58,794 nt of DNA from Helicobacter cinaedi CCUG 18818 = ATCC BAA-847 (GTDB lineage Bacteria > Campylobacterota > Campylobacteria > Campylobacterales > Helicobacteraceae), in contig NZ_DS990391.1 in assembly GCF_000155475.1 (NCBI RefSeq), positions 447,517-506,310 on the forward strand. The letters are read 5' to 3'. The notes beneath the pieces were generated by a model that had not been told where the DNA came from, searched no databases, and was given only the letters and a program-made list of their open reading frames with translations. Position numbers and translations under genes: made by a program. Positions 24,067 to 31,932 of the stretch are shown one piece after another; position 1 is the first letter of the stretch; each line of letters opens with the position of its first letter.

Positions 24067-26289
24067 ATGAAAACTCAAATGAAAACAATAAGCAGAATTT
24101 TAACGGGGGGGGGGGCAATTTGTCTTTTTGGCTCAATCGCCCTTGCAGATACTCTCAATGAAAATTCACACACAGCCACAAATCAAACAAGTCTTGCAGA
24201 ATCTTCAAGCGATCAAACTTCCCCATCCACTCGCAATGTCAAACTCAACAAATCTATTGTTACCGCCGCATCAGGTAGTGAAAAGCTTGTCAAAGATGCT
24301 CCAGCTTCTACCACCGTGATTAGCCAAGAAGAGTTGCAAACAATGCCCTATCGCGATTTAGCCGAAGCAGTAAGGAATGTCCCGGGCGTTGAGATTGACT
24401 CAAGTGCAGGGAAGCTTGGAGGATTTTCATTCCTTATACGCGGTATGCCAGCAGACTATACACTTTTACTTGTAGATGGCAGACGCACCAAGCCGGGCGG
24501 ACAAATCGCCACAAATAATAATGGTATGGAATCTATGTATAATGCCTTTATGCCCCCCCTTAGTGCGATTGAAAGGATAGAGGTTATACGCGGACCTATG
24601 AGCACACTCTATGGCAGTGATGCAATGGGCGGTATGGTGAATATCATAACGAAAAAAATCCCAGAAAAATGGGGTGCGACACTAAGCCTTGAAGCAAATA
24701 TCCCTGAATCTAAAACCTATCAATCCACCTATCAAGCCTCATTCTACGCCGCAGGAGCATTAAGCAAAAAAGTAGGTATGAACTTTAGACTACGAGATCT
24801 CTATCGCTCTGAAGCGGGAGATACCTTTAAAACAAATGATGGCAGCACAACCAAAACCTTCTTTGGCGCTCAAAGCAATGCTTATAATATCGGCACAAGG
24901 CTAAACTACACGCCAGATTCTAAAAATACCTTTATCTTTGATGTGGATTATACAAAAATCACTTTTGATAATCGCAAGCAACAAGTAGGAAGCCACACCA
25001 CAAGTAGCAATGATACGCTGATAGGCGGATATACTGATTATCTGAATGTATCTAAACTTGTAGGGCTACTTGGACACGATGGGGATTATAGCTTTGGGAA
25101 GTGGAAAACTTCATTGCAATATATGGATACACGCAATCTTGGACGCAAGGTTGTGGGCAAATACACCGCCGATCCTGATGTGGGCAAAAATCGCGATATT
25201 ATAGGGCAGGATATTTATCTAGATTCACGATTATTGCTTCCATTAGGAGACTATAATAACCTTAATATTGGGGCAGAGTATCGCAGTGAGCAAATGCACG
25301 ATAGAGCGGCAAATCCAAATAGATTTGGCTTTCACACTATAAGTGCGTTTGTAGAAGATGAGTGGAATATTTTTGAGCCTTTTACAATTACACTTGGATT
25401 GCGTGATACTTATAACACAAAGTTTGGCAATCACATCTCGCCTAGAATCTATGGTGTGCTTGATATAACAGATAGTCTAACGCTTAAAGGCGGTGTATCC
25501 ACAGGGTATAAAACCCCTTATACCAACCAGCTTGTAAGCGGTGTGTATGGCTATGGGTCTCAAGGAAAATTAGGCTTTTTGGGGAATCCGGACTTAAAGC
25601 CAGAAACTTCAATCAACTATGAGCTAGGCTTAGTATTTGATAATGACTATGTGGATTTTAGTGTTACAGGATTTAGGAATAACTTTTCTAACAAAATCAC
25701 TTCACAGAAAGTAGCTTCTGGCGAAGCATTTAGCGCCTATTGTGGCAATAGTATTTATAGTAGTGGCTGTAATCAACTCTATAACGCCGATACTGCCTAC
25801 ACACAAGGGGTTGAAAGCACATTTGGGATTAAGCCCATTTATGGCGTGGGCTTTGATATAAGCTATGTTTGGACAGACACAGAAGTAACTTCAGGCAAGA
25901 CAAAAGGGCAAAAACTATCCTTTATCCCCGAGCATTCACTCAATGCAAAGGTAAGCTATGCGTATAAGGATTTTAGTGCCTATTTACGCACAGAATACAA
26001 AGCAAAAACGCCAAATAATAGTTTTTACAGCAACACAAATACACTCACTTACAAAGAATACTACAAAGACTATGTCGTGCTAACCCTTGGCGCACAATAT
26101 AGGATTAATGACTTTGTTCGCTTAAACGCTGGAATCTACAATCTCTTAAATCATAGCTTTATTGATTTTGATTATGTCGGCACACAAAGTAGGAATGGTA
26201 GTAGTAGTAGTACACCAGTATATGCCAACAACTACCGCTTTATCCTTGATGGACGAAGATATTGGCTCAATGTAACGCTTGATTTTTAA
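24067..26289 (+). CDS. TonB-dependent siderophore-type receptor with a phase-variable G11 tract
   Basis: Outer-membrane receptor of 740 residues importing a ferric chelate with TonB energy. The signal peptide (residues 1-27, MKTQMKTISRILTGGGAICLFGSIALAD) holds the homopolymer. The plug domain runs from about 60 to 200: KSIVTAASGSEKLVKDAPASTTVIS (TonB-box region), RNVPGVEID, LLVDGRRTKPGG and RIEVIRGPMSTLYGSDAMGGMVNIITKK. The beta-barrel follows, ending in YWLNVTLDF with a terminal Phe. The pattern is nearest CirA/FepA-type receptors of catecholate siderophores. The ligand is not determinable. With 11 Gs the reading frame is open; 10 Gs would shift into a frame that stops at 24319, so expression can switch off. 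Confidence 0.88.
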   Translation: MKTQMKTISRILTGGGAICLFGSIALADTLNENSHTATNQTSLAESSSDQTSPSTRNVKLNKSIVTAASGSEKLVKDAPASTTVISQEELQTMPYRDLAEAVRNVPGVEIDSSAGKLGGFSFLIRGMPADYTLLLVDGRRTKPGGQIATNNNGMESMYNAFMPPLSAIERIEVIRGPMSTLYGSDAMGGMVNIITKKIPEKWGATLSLEANIPESKTYQSTYQASFYAAGALSKKVGMNFRLRDLYRSEAGDTFKTNDGSTTKTFFGAQSNAYNIGTRLNYTPDSKNTFIFDVDYTKITFDNRKQQVGSHTTSSNDTLIGGYTDYLNVSKLVGLLGHDGDYSFGKWKTSLQYMDTRNLGRKVVGKYTADPDVGKNRDIIGQDIYLDSRLLLPLGDYNNLNIGAEYRSEQMHDRAANPNRFGFHTISAFVEDEWNIFEPFTITLGLRDTYNTKFGNHISPRIYGVLDITDSLTLKGGVSTGYKTPYTNQLVSGVYGYGSQGKLGFLGNPDLKPETSINYELGLVFDNDYVDFSVTGFRNNFSNKITSQKVASGEAFSAYCGNSIYSSGCNQLYNADTAYTQGVESTFGIKPIYGVGFDISYVWTDTEVTSGKTKGQKLSFIPEHSLNAKVSYAYKDFSAYLRTEYKAKTPNNSFYSNTNTLTYKEYYKDYVVLTLGAQYRINDFVRLNAGIYNLLNHSFIDFDYVGTQSRNGSSSSTPVYANNYRFILDGRRYWLNVTLDF
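24105..24115 (+). repeat. Homopolymeric G11 tract inside a signal peptide
   Basis: Eleven consecutive Gs encode Gly-Gly-Gly within the signal peptide, 13 codons into the TonB receptor gene. This is a classic slipped-strand contingency tract of Helicobacter and Campylobacter surface genes. The frame is ON in this sequence. Loss of one G would lead to termination at 24317-24319. Confidence 0.9.
26198..26212 (+). repeat. Five GTA trinucleotide repeats in the receptor's last extracellular loop region
   Basis: GTA repeated five times encodes a run of serines (NGSSSSTP) between the late barrel strands. Unit number changes keep the frame, so length rather than expression could vary. Confidence 0.6.
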
Positions 26290-26348
26290 TCACACAAAAT
26301 GTTTTTAGAATCTACAAACTTCAAAATGACAAAAAGCTTGAAACAAAA

Positions 26349-26369
26349 CTTTGGGGTTTTGCCCCAAGG
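26349..26369 (+). terminator. GC-rich hairpin behind the TonB receptor
   Basis: CTTTGGGG pairs with CCCCAAGG around a 5-base loop (8 pairs including one G-T). It lies 60 bases past the receptor stop. The next bases are A/T rich but no clean U-run follows. Confidence 0.55.
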
Positions 26370-26501
26370 TGTATAAAGCTGATATATTTCTTAAAATTTT
26401 TTAAAGGATTTGTAAAAAACATCTCTCTTATCTTAAAAAAATGTAAAAAATTATAGCTTTTAGATTCTTTTCAGTTTCTAAGGCATAGAATCCTAACCGA
26501 A

Positions 26502-26520
26502 GTTATCATAATGTGATAAC
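26502..26520 (+). promoter_or_regulatory. Perfect dyad GTTATCATAATGTGATAAC before aspA, likely repressor or activator site
   Basis: Seven-base perfect inverted arms GTTATCA and TGATAAC with a 5-base centre lie 23 bases before the aspA ATG, between any promoter and the ribosome binding site AAAGGAG at 26532. The core TTATCA-N5-TGATAA resembles operators of Fur-superfamily regulators (Fur/PerR/Nur-type). The binding factor is unknown. Confidence 0.45.
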
Positions 26521-26543
26521 AATCTCACCCAAAGGAGTTTATT

Positions 26544-27983
26544 ATGGGAAAACGCGTAGAACACGATTTTATAGGCGAACTAGAAATTGCTGATGATGTG
26601 TATTATGGAGTGCAAACTTTTAGAGCTTTGCAAAACTTCAACATCACAGGCGATAAGCTTAGTAGCTACCCAAGCTTTATTAAAGCTTTCGCACAGGTAA
26701 AAAAGGCGGCGGCTCTAGCAAATAATGAGCTAAAACTACTAGATAGCACAAAAAAAGATGCCATTTGTAAGGCTTGTGATAGGCTTATCGCTGGGGAATT
26801 ACGAGATCAATTTGTCGTAGATATGATTCAAGGCGGGGCTGGAACTAGCACAAATATGAATACCAATGAAGTGGTAGCAAACCTTGCTTTAGAGATTATG
26901 GGGCATAAAAAGGGTGATTATCAACACTGCCACCCAAACGACCATGTGAATCTCTCTCAATCTACAAACGACTCTTACCCAACAGCTATCCATGTAGCCC
27001 TTTATGATGAGTTATCCGCCCTTGCTAAAGATATGGAAGTGCTTAAAAAATCCTTTGAAAATAAATCAAAAGAGTTTAAAGATGTGCTAAAAATGGGACG
27101 CACACAGCTCCAAGACGCTGTGCCTATGACTTTAGGGCAGGAGTTTCATACATTTGCGGTGATGATGGGCGAAGACATTGCTAGAGTTTTAGAGGCAAGA
27201 AGCCTTGTAACAGAAATCAATATGGGCGGCACAGCGATTGGCACGGGGATAAACTCTCACCCAAACTATCCAAAAATCGTGCAAAAATATCTTTGCGAAG
27301 TTACAGGACACCCCTTCAAAACCGCTGATGATTTGATTGAAGCGACACAAGATACGGGTGCTTATGTGCAAGTAAGCGGTGTGCTAAAAAGAGTAGCGGT
27401 AAAACTCTCTAAAGTATGCAATGACTTGCGACTTTTAAGCTCTGGACCGCGTGCTGGGCTAAATGAGATAAATCTCCCTAAAATGCAACCCGGAAGCTCC
27501 ATAATGCCCGGAAAAGTAAATCCCGTGATTCCAGAAGTGGTCAATCAAGTGTGCTATGCGGTTATTGGTAATGATGTAACTGTGAGCTTTGCGAGTGAAG
27601 GCGGACAATTACAACTCAATGTATTTGAGCCGGTTATTGCCTATGGACTCTTTAACTCTATCTCTATGATGAGAAACGCAATGCTTACCCTTGCAAGCAA
27701 ATGTGTCGATGGAATCACAGCAAATGAAAAGGTATGTAGCGACTTTGTGTATAACAGCATAGGTATCGTTACCGCCCTAAATCCATATATCGGTTATGAA
27801 AACTCTGCATCCATCGCTAAAGAATCTTTGCAAACAGGCAAACCGGTAAAAGAAATCGCATTAGAGCGAAAGCTTTTAAGCAAAGAGCAGTTAGATGAGA
27901 TTTTCCAACCAAAAAATATGCTAAATCCTCATATGAGTGCGGAAGATAAGGCGAAGTTTCAAAAAAATTCGCCATTTGCGTAA
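26544..27983 (+). CDS. aspA: Aspartate ammonia-lyase
   Basis: Deaminates aspartate to fumarate, feeding fumarate respiration and amino acid catabolism. The 479 residues are at the usual length. Visible signatures are GGAGTSTNMNTNEVVANLA, the superfamily motif GSSIMPGKVNP, and MGRTQLQDAVPMTLGQEF. The dcuA gene lies downstream (555 bases), where Campylobacter also pairs the two: DcuA imports aspartate and exports succinate. A dyad at 26502-26520 sits directly before the ribosome binding site and probably mediates control. Confidence 0.96.
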   Translation: MGKRVEHDFIGELEIADDVYYGVQTFRALQNFNITGDKLSSYPSFIKAFAQVKKAAALANNELKLLDSTKKDAICKACDRLIAGELRDQFVVDMIQGGAGTSTNMNTNEVVANLALEIMGHKKGDYQHCHPNDHVNLSQSTNDSYPTAIHVALYDELSALAKDMEVLKKSFENKSKEFKDVLKMGRTQLQDAVPMTLGQEFHTFAVMMGEDIARVLEARSLVTEINMGGTAIGTGINSHPNYPKIVQKYLCEVTGHPFKTADDLIEATQDTGAYVQVSGVLKRVAVKLSKVCNDLRLLSSGPRAGLNEINLPKMQPGSSIMPGKVNPVIPEVVNQVCYAVIGNDVTVSFASEGGQLQLNVFEPVIAYGLFNSISMMRNAMLTLASKCVDGITANEKVCSDFVYNSIGIVTALNPYIGYENSASIAKESLQTGKPVKEIALERKLLSKEQLDEIFQPKNMLNPHMSAEDKAKFQKNSPFA

Positions 27984-28107
27984 GAAATTTAGGCTTTGAG
28001 TGCAAAGGCAAGAGCCTAAAATTTTGATTTTTGGGAAGTTTCTCATAAACCGCAATATTAGCTTAAGTAGCTACATTATTATGCGAGATAGCCCAAAATA
28101 CACCTTA

Positions 28108-28121
28108 AAGATACTTCCGCA
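28108..28121 (+). repeat. 14-mer AAGATACTTCCGCA, shared in inverted form with 49794-49807
   Basis: The same 14 bases occur as reverse complement at 49794-49807 in the spacer downstream of dapD. Both copies sit in structured spacers. This indicates a dispersed repeat family. Confidence 0.7.
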
Positions 28122-28157
28122 AGTATTCATATTAGTATCTTGTATGGAATCTAGATT

Positions 28158-28240
28158 CTTGTCATATTGAGCCGTAGGCGAAATATCTTTTTTAGATTTT
28201 AAAGTTTTAGATACTTCGCCTAAAGGCTCAGTATGACAAG
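28158..28240. repeat. Long imperfect inverted repeat (about 30-base arms) in the aspA-dcuA spacer
   Basis: Left arm 28158-28188 and right arm 28209-28240 pair over about 29 of 31 positions (CTTGTCATA..TGAGCC..AGGCGAA..TATCT), with a loop of about 20 bases and one bulge. The arms differ by compensating or neutral changes (T/C, A/G), which suggests a folded RNA or a mobile palindromic element. I recall related TGTCATATTGAGC repeats from enterohepatic Helicobacter, but cannot verify it here. Confidence 0.75.
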
Positions 28241-28538
28241 CTGTTTTAGATTCTAGATTCTAACAACTTGTTATGTTTGAGCGAAGCGAACCGCCTAAGA
28301 GTTTGGATTTCAAAATAAATTTAAATTAAAAGGTATTTCATCAAATGCTTAATATAACAAGAGTTTAGATTCTAGGTTTTCACTAGGCAATACTTATTTT
28401 TGTGTTTTTTAAGGCAAGAACTACTCTATGTGCGAATTGCTATCTTAAAAAACACAAATTTAGATTGAACACAAAGTAAAACTTGTGAATCTTTAAAGTA
28501 GATTCTAAAACTTTTTAATGCAAAATCAAAGGATTACA

Positions 28539-30278
28539 ATGGAAATGTTAGTGCTTATACTTCAAGTTGCCGTGCTACTTGGAGCTATTTTTATCGGTAT
28601 TCGGCTTGGCGGTATGGCGATAGGCTACGCTGGTGGTTTTGGCGTAGTTGTGCTTTGTCTCTTTTTGGGTATGAAGCCCGGAGCTATTCCTTGGGATGTT
28701 ATCCTTATCATTATGTCAGTTATTGCGGCGATTGCGGCAATGCAACTTGCTGGTGGGCTAGACTATATGGTGCAGGTGGCTGAAAAGATTCTAAGAAAGA
28801 ATCCAAAATACATTAACTACCTTGCCCCAACGGTTACTTACTTTTTGACATTTTTAGCAGGGACTGGGCATACTGCCTTTTCTATGATACCTGTGATTGT
28901 AGAAGTGGCAAAGGAACAAAATATTAAGCCATCCGCCCCTCTTTCAATCGCTGTTGTCTCTAGTCAAATCGCCATTACCGCAAGCCCTGTAAGTGCGGCG
29001 GTAGTGTATATGACCGGTGTGCTAGAGCCGCTTGGCTGGAGCTATCCTACTTTGCTTTTAGTATGGCTTGTTACAACTTTCAGTGCGTGTATGCTGACTG
29101 CCTTTGTGGTGAGTAAGTTTTTCCCACTTGATTTGAGTAAAGACCCTGTGTATCAAGAGCGACTAAAAGCTGGGCTTGTGAAATCAGCAAATGGTGCAGC
29201 ACACATTGAGCTAAAAAAGGGAGCAAAGCTAAGTGTTGGTATCTTCCTTGTGGGTGTGCTTTGCGTGGTGATTTATGCCACTTCAATATCTGATGTCGTG
29301 CGTAAGCCTATGCTAGAATCTGTAAGCAAAAATATCCCAGTGTATGTGGATAATGAGCTAGATTCTATAAAGAATGAAGCAACTTCGCTTTTAGCAATAA
29401 AAGATAGTGAGCAATTAAAACTAGAAAAACAAAACCTTAGCACACCGCTAGAATCTTTGAAGAAAACCTATATAGATTCTATCCCTGCGATTAAGGCAAA
29501 TCCAAATGATATAGAAAATCTTCAAAATGCCTTTGCCACCGCAAAAAACGAGATAAATTCTATTGCTAAAAATGAGCAGAATGAAAAAGCCCTTGAACTA
29601 ATAGAATCTAAGCTAGATTCTATGGTAGGGGAGCTAGATTCTATCCTGCTAGACTTCGCACAAAAAGATGGAATGTTAGCAAACTTATCAGCAATGGTAA
29701 AAAGCTATATTGATCCTGTGCGATTGCCACGCGATGGGGCGATTATGAGCTTTATGCTGATGATTGCAACTTTGATTGTGATTTTCTGTAAGGTAGAAAC
29801 CGGCAAACTGCTTGATGCAAGCACATTTAAGGCGGGAATGACAGCTTGTGTGTGCGTTTTAGGTGTGGCTTGGCTTGGCAATACTTTTGTTGATGGCTAC
29901 AAAGCAGAGATTGGCGATTTAGCCGGCAAACTTGTGGGCGATTATCCCGCACTTTTGGCAGTAGCCCTTTTCTTTGCGAGTATGTTGCTTTACTCACAAG
30001 CGGCTACGGCTAAGGCGATTATGCCGGTTGTGATTGCTGCACTCGGTATCACCGCTACAAATGCGGATTCTGCGTATATTTTGGTAGCAAGTTTTGCGGC
30101 TGTGTCGGCATTATTTGTGCTTCCTACATATCCTACGCTACTTGGAGCGGTGCAAATGGACGATACCGGCTCTACACGCATTGGTAAGTTTGTTTTCAAT
30201 CATAGCTTCATACTGCCGGGTATTATAGCTATCGTATTTGCCGTAGCTCTTGGCTTTGCCATCGCTCCGCTATTCTAA
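28539..30278 (+). CDS. dcuA: Anaerobic C4-dicarboxylate transporter DcuA with an extra central segment
   Basis: Inner-membrane antiporter that takes up aspartate, malate or fumarate and exports succinate. The ATG at 28539 follows AAAGGA and gives the family start MEMLVLILQVAVLLGAIFIG; an ATG seven codons earlier has no ribosome binding site. Membrane segments continue to about residue 250 with signatures AGTGHTAFSMIPVI and ITASPVSAAVVYM. Residues about 255-395 form an unusual hydrophilic coiled segment (LDSIKNEATSLL, LESKLDSMVGELDSILL). Typical DcuA has about 435-445 residues and moves straight into RDGAIMSFMLMIATLIVIFC, so this is an insertion of about 130 residues. Transport segments resume after it and end in FVFNHSFILPGIIAIVFAVALGFA. 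Confidence 0.92.
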   Translation: MEMLVLILQVAVLLGAIFIGIRLGGMAIGYAGGFGVVVLCLFLGMKPGAIPWDVILIIMSVIAAIAAMQLAGGLDYMVQVAEKILRKNPKYINYLAPTVTYFLTFLAGTGHTAFSMIPVIVEVAKEQNIKPSAPLSIAVVSSQIAITASPVSAAVVYMTGVLEPLGWSYPTLLLVWLVTTFSACMLTAFVVSKFFPLDLSKDPVYQERLKAGLVKSANGAAHIELKKGAKLSVGIFLVGVLCVVIYATSISDVVRKPMLESVSKNIPVYVDNELDSIKNEATSLLAIKDSEQLKLEKQNLSTPLESLKKTYIDSIPAIKANPNDIENLQNAFATAKNEINSIAKNEQNEKALELIESKLDSMVGELDSILLDFAQKDGMLANLSAMVKSYIDPVRLPRDGAIMSFMLMIATLIVIFCKVETGKLLDASTFKAGMTACVCVLGVAWLGNTFVDGYKAEIGDLAGKLVGDYPALLAVALFFASMLLYSQAATAKAIMPVVIAALGITATNADSAYILVASFAAVSALFVLPTYPTLLGAVQMDDTGSTRIGKFVFNHSFILPGIIAIVFAVALGFAIAPLF

Positions 30279-30285
30279 AAACTAC

Positions 30286-30313
30286 AACATAGAATCTTTT
30301 TAGATTCTATGTT
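30286..30313 (+). terminator. dcuA terminator hairpin built from two AGATTCTA words
   Basis: Perfect 12-base arms AACATAGAATCT and AGATTCTATGTT with a TTTT loop begin 7 bases after the dcuA stop. Its location and stability fit termination, and a T-rich stretch follows (TATTCTCTCTTTT). Confidence 0.65.
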
Positions 30314-30358
30314 TATTCTCTCTTTTGATAAGCATCATCACTAAGGCTAAGATTCTAT

Positions 30359-30544
30359 CTACCTTTCCTTAAGCTCTAGGCTTTGTAGCTCCTTGATACA
30401 TTTTTGCAAATCTTCAATAATCTCATCGTATTTAAAACTAAGCAACACACGCTTATAAAGCTCTGGCTTATGCTTTCGCCAATTTCTCAAAGTCTTTGGT
30501 GTAACATCAATAATGCGTGCCATATCCTGCTGTGTGTATTTCAT
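30359..30544 (-). CDS. Small helix-turn-helix protein of unknown role
   Basis: A 61-residue protein whose first half reads as a helix-turn-helix of the MerR or homeodomain-like kind (TQQDMARIIDVTPKTLRNWRKHKPELYKRVLLSF). The second half is one helix (YDEIIEDLQKCIKELQSLELKER) that could dimerise. No effector domain is present. It is divergent from the DUF4156 lipoprotein gene (151-base gap) and may regulate it or itself. The start has only a weak GGGAC ribosome binding site, so expression is less certain than for its neighbours. Confidence 0.55.
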   Translation of the reverse strand: MKYTQQDMARIIDVTPKTLRNWRKHKPELYKRVLLSFKYDEIIEDLQKCIKELQSLELKER

Positions 30545-30695
30545 TGTGTCCCTTAGATTCTTTTGGGCTAGAATCTACACAAAAAGTTTTTTAAATCAAA
30601 TTAGGTAAATATTTTCTAAATAAATATTATTTTAAGTATTTTTTACCTAGAATCCTACACTCGCCAAGAGAAAATACAAAAACAAGGAGAAAAAA

Positions 30696-31172
30696 ATGAA
30701 AAACCCGACATTATCTATTGCACTCAAAGTGGGAATGGCATTTGGCTTGGGACTTTTAGTTGTTGGTTGTGGAGACCCCGTCCCTGAGTTGCCACACTAT
30801 AAACCAAAAAGCCTAGAACAACAAGGCAAAGGTATTACTATCGCCAAAAGCACCCCCTATAATTGCAAAATTTTAGGTGAGGTTGAAGGTAAAGACAATA
30901 CAAATGGCACAAGAGGAGCAACACGAGAGTTACTAAGGGAGGGTGCATTAAACGACCTTAGAAATGAAGCTGGGGATGCAGCAGGAGTGGGCAAAAGAAT
31001 TATGCTTAACATTACCAATGAAGAAGTGTTATGCAGTGTCGTGCTTGAAGGCAAAAAAGGCAAAACGCAACAAACCATAAAATGCACCGACGGCTTACCA
31101 ATCGACGCAATAAATGGCAAACTGCTCTCTCATAGAATCCACGCTCAAGTTTTTGATTGTGGTGAAAAATAA
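30696..31172 (+). CDS. DUF4156-type lipoprotein
   Basis: A 158-residue lipoprotein: signal MKNPTLSIALKVGMAFGLGLLVVGC with lipobox VVGC at Cys25, then a mature domain ITIAKSTPYNCKILGEVEGKDNTNGTRGATRELLREGALNDLRNEAGDAAGVGKRIML. The latter pattern (Cys...GEVEG...ALNDLRNEAA...G) is that of DUF4156, found in outer-membrane lipoproteins. Several cysteines (NCKILG, EVLCSVV, IKCTDG, FDCGEK) may form disulphides. Function unknown. GGAG sits at the start. A strong intrinsic terminator at 31206 follows. Confidence 0.78.
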   Translation: MKNPTLSIALKVGMAFGLGLLVVGCGDPVPELPHYKPKSLEQQGKGITIAKSTPYNCKILGEVEGKDNTNGTRGATRELLREGALNDLRNEAGDAAGVGKRIMLNITNEEVLCSVVLEGKKGKTQQTIKCTDGLPIDAINGKLLSHRIHAQVFDCGEK

Positions 31173-31205
31173 ACTCGCTCCTTTTAAACTGAAAGATTCA
31201 CAAAC

Positions 31206-31237
31206 AAAGGGGATTTTATTGCAAAATCCCCTTTTAG
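31206..31237 (+). terminator. Strong bidirectional intrinsic terminator after the DUF4156 gene
   Basis: Perfect 12-base stem AAAGGGGATTTT / AAAATCCCCTTTT around a 5-base loop, with T/A runs on both sides, between the convergent ends of the lipoprotein gene and nucT. It fits termination in both directions. Confidence 0.85.
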
Positions 31238-31278
31238 AATCTCACACGCGCAACAACCAAACCCTTACACCCCACTCC

Positions 31279-31854
31279 CTAGAATCCTAAGCAATTTTGC
31301 TTCATTTTTGCAAATGCGTTATTTGCCTTTTGGACAAGATTAGGCTCAAAACTAAAAAGCAGAGTTTCAAAGTTATTTTCAAAAGCGTTTCTGCTCCAAT
31401 TTGCCGAGCCAAGCACTAAAATCTCATCATCAATAATCGCCATTTTTTGGTGCATTATCCCATAATACTTGCCGTTTCTGGCTTTCACCCCGCTTAGCAG
31501 ACACACGGAAATATTATTATACTTTGCTAGATAGCCAATGACTGAACTTTTATTCTCCATATTGCTTTCTTTATCAAAGATAATCTCCACGCTCACGCCC
31601 CTTTTTGCCACATCTCTTAGAATCTTAGCAATATCATTATTTGTAAAGCTATAAATGCTGATTTTTATCTCACGCTTTGCATTTCTTAACGCCCCCTGCA
31701 ATGTATTTAAAGCTTGTTTTTGCTCATAGGGCAGTATATAAAGCGTATCATTTGGAGCAGAAAACGCAAATGAAGTAAGCAAAAAAGTGTGAATTATCCC
31801 CACAAACACATAATTCTTACATTTTCTCAATATTTTTGCCATTTTTGCCTGCAT
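31279..31854 (-). CDS. nucT: NucT-like PLD-superfamily nuclease
   Basis: A membrane-bound or periplasmic nuclease of 191 residues. The ATG at 31854 follows AAAGGA; an ATG at 31890 would overlap the promoter of chePep and lacks a ribosome binding site. A short anchor or signal (YVFVGIIHTFLLTSFAFSAPN) precedes the single HKD motif HQKMAIIDDEILVLGSANWS, as in the dimeric Nuc family of phospholipase D enzymes. In H. pylori NucT (HP0323) lies next to ChePep and gmk as here. It degrades nucleic acids at the cell surface for purine supply and has been linked to DNA uptake. Activity is assumed from the intact motif. Confidence 0.88.
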   Translation of the reverse strand: MQAKMAKILRKCKNYVFVGIIHTFLLTSFAFSAPNDTLYILPYEQKQALNTLQGALRNAKREIKISIYSFTNNDIAKILRDVAKRGVSVEIIFDKESNMENKSSVIGYLAKYNNISVCLLSGVKARNGKYYGIMHQKMAIIDDEILVLGSANWSRNAFENNFETLLFSFEPNLVQKANNAFAKMKQNCLGF

Positions 31855-31881
31855 TTTATTCCTTTGTGCTGTGGATTTAGT

Positions 31882-31887
31882 TATAAT
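31882..31887 (+). promoter_or_regulatory. Likely -10 box (TATAAT) of chePep
   Basis: A perfect TATAAT begins 51 bases before the ATG of chePep, in AT-rich sequence, and overlaps the upstream alternative start of nucT. Promoter by pattern only. Confidence 0.45.
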
Positions 31888-31932
31888 CATAGGCTATTAT
31901 TACACAAAAAGCAATAAAAGCGGGGAATGTAT

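Larger units (their letters stand above)
27984..28538 (+). other. Long aspA-dcuA spacer with repeats and hairpins
   Basis: This 555-base spacer holds no gene that I can defend. It contains AAGATACT/AGTATCTT arms at 28108-28141, a long imperfect hairpin at 28158-28240, several AGATTCTA words (about 28250-28510) and, near 28268-28290, a GTTATGTTTGAGCGAAGCGAA fragment that resembles one arm of the hairpin. The structure suggests decay of a repeat family rather than coding content. A dcuA promoter must lie in the last 150 bases but I cannot place it. Confidence 0.6.

Noticed and set aside
24128-24319. Open frame inside the TonB receptor gene in another frame
   Set aside because: It is only the frame that would be read if the G11 tract lost one base; it has no start signals of its own.
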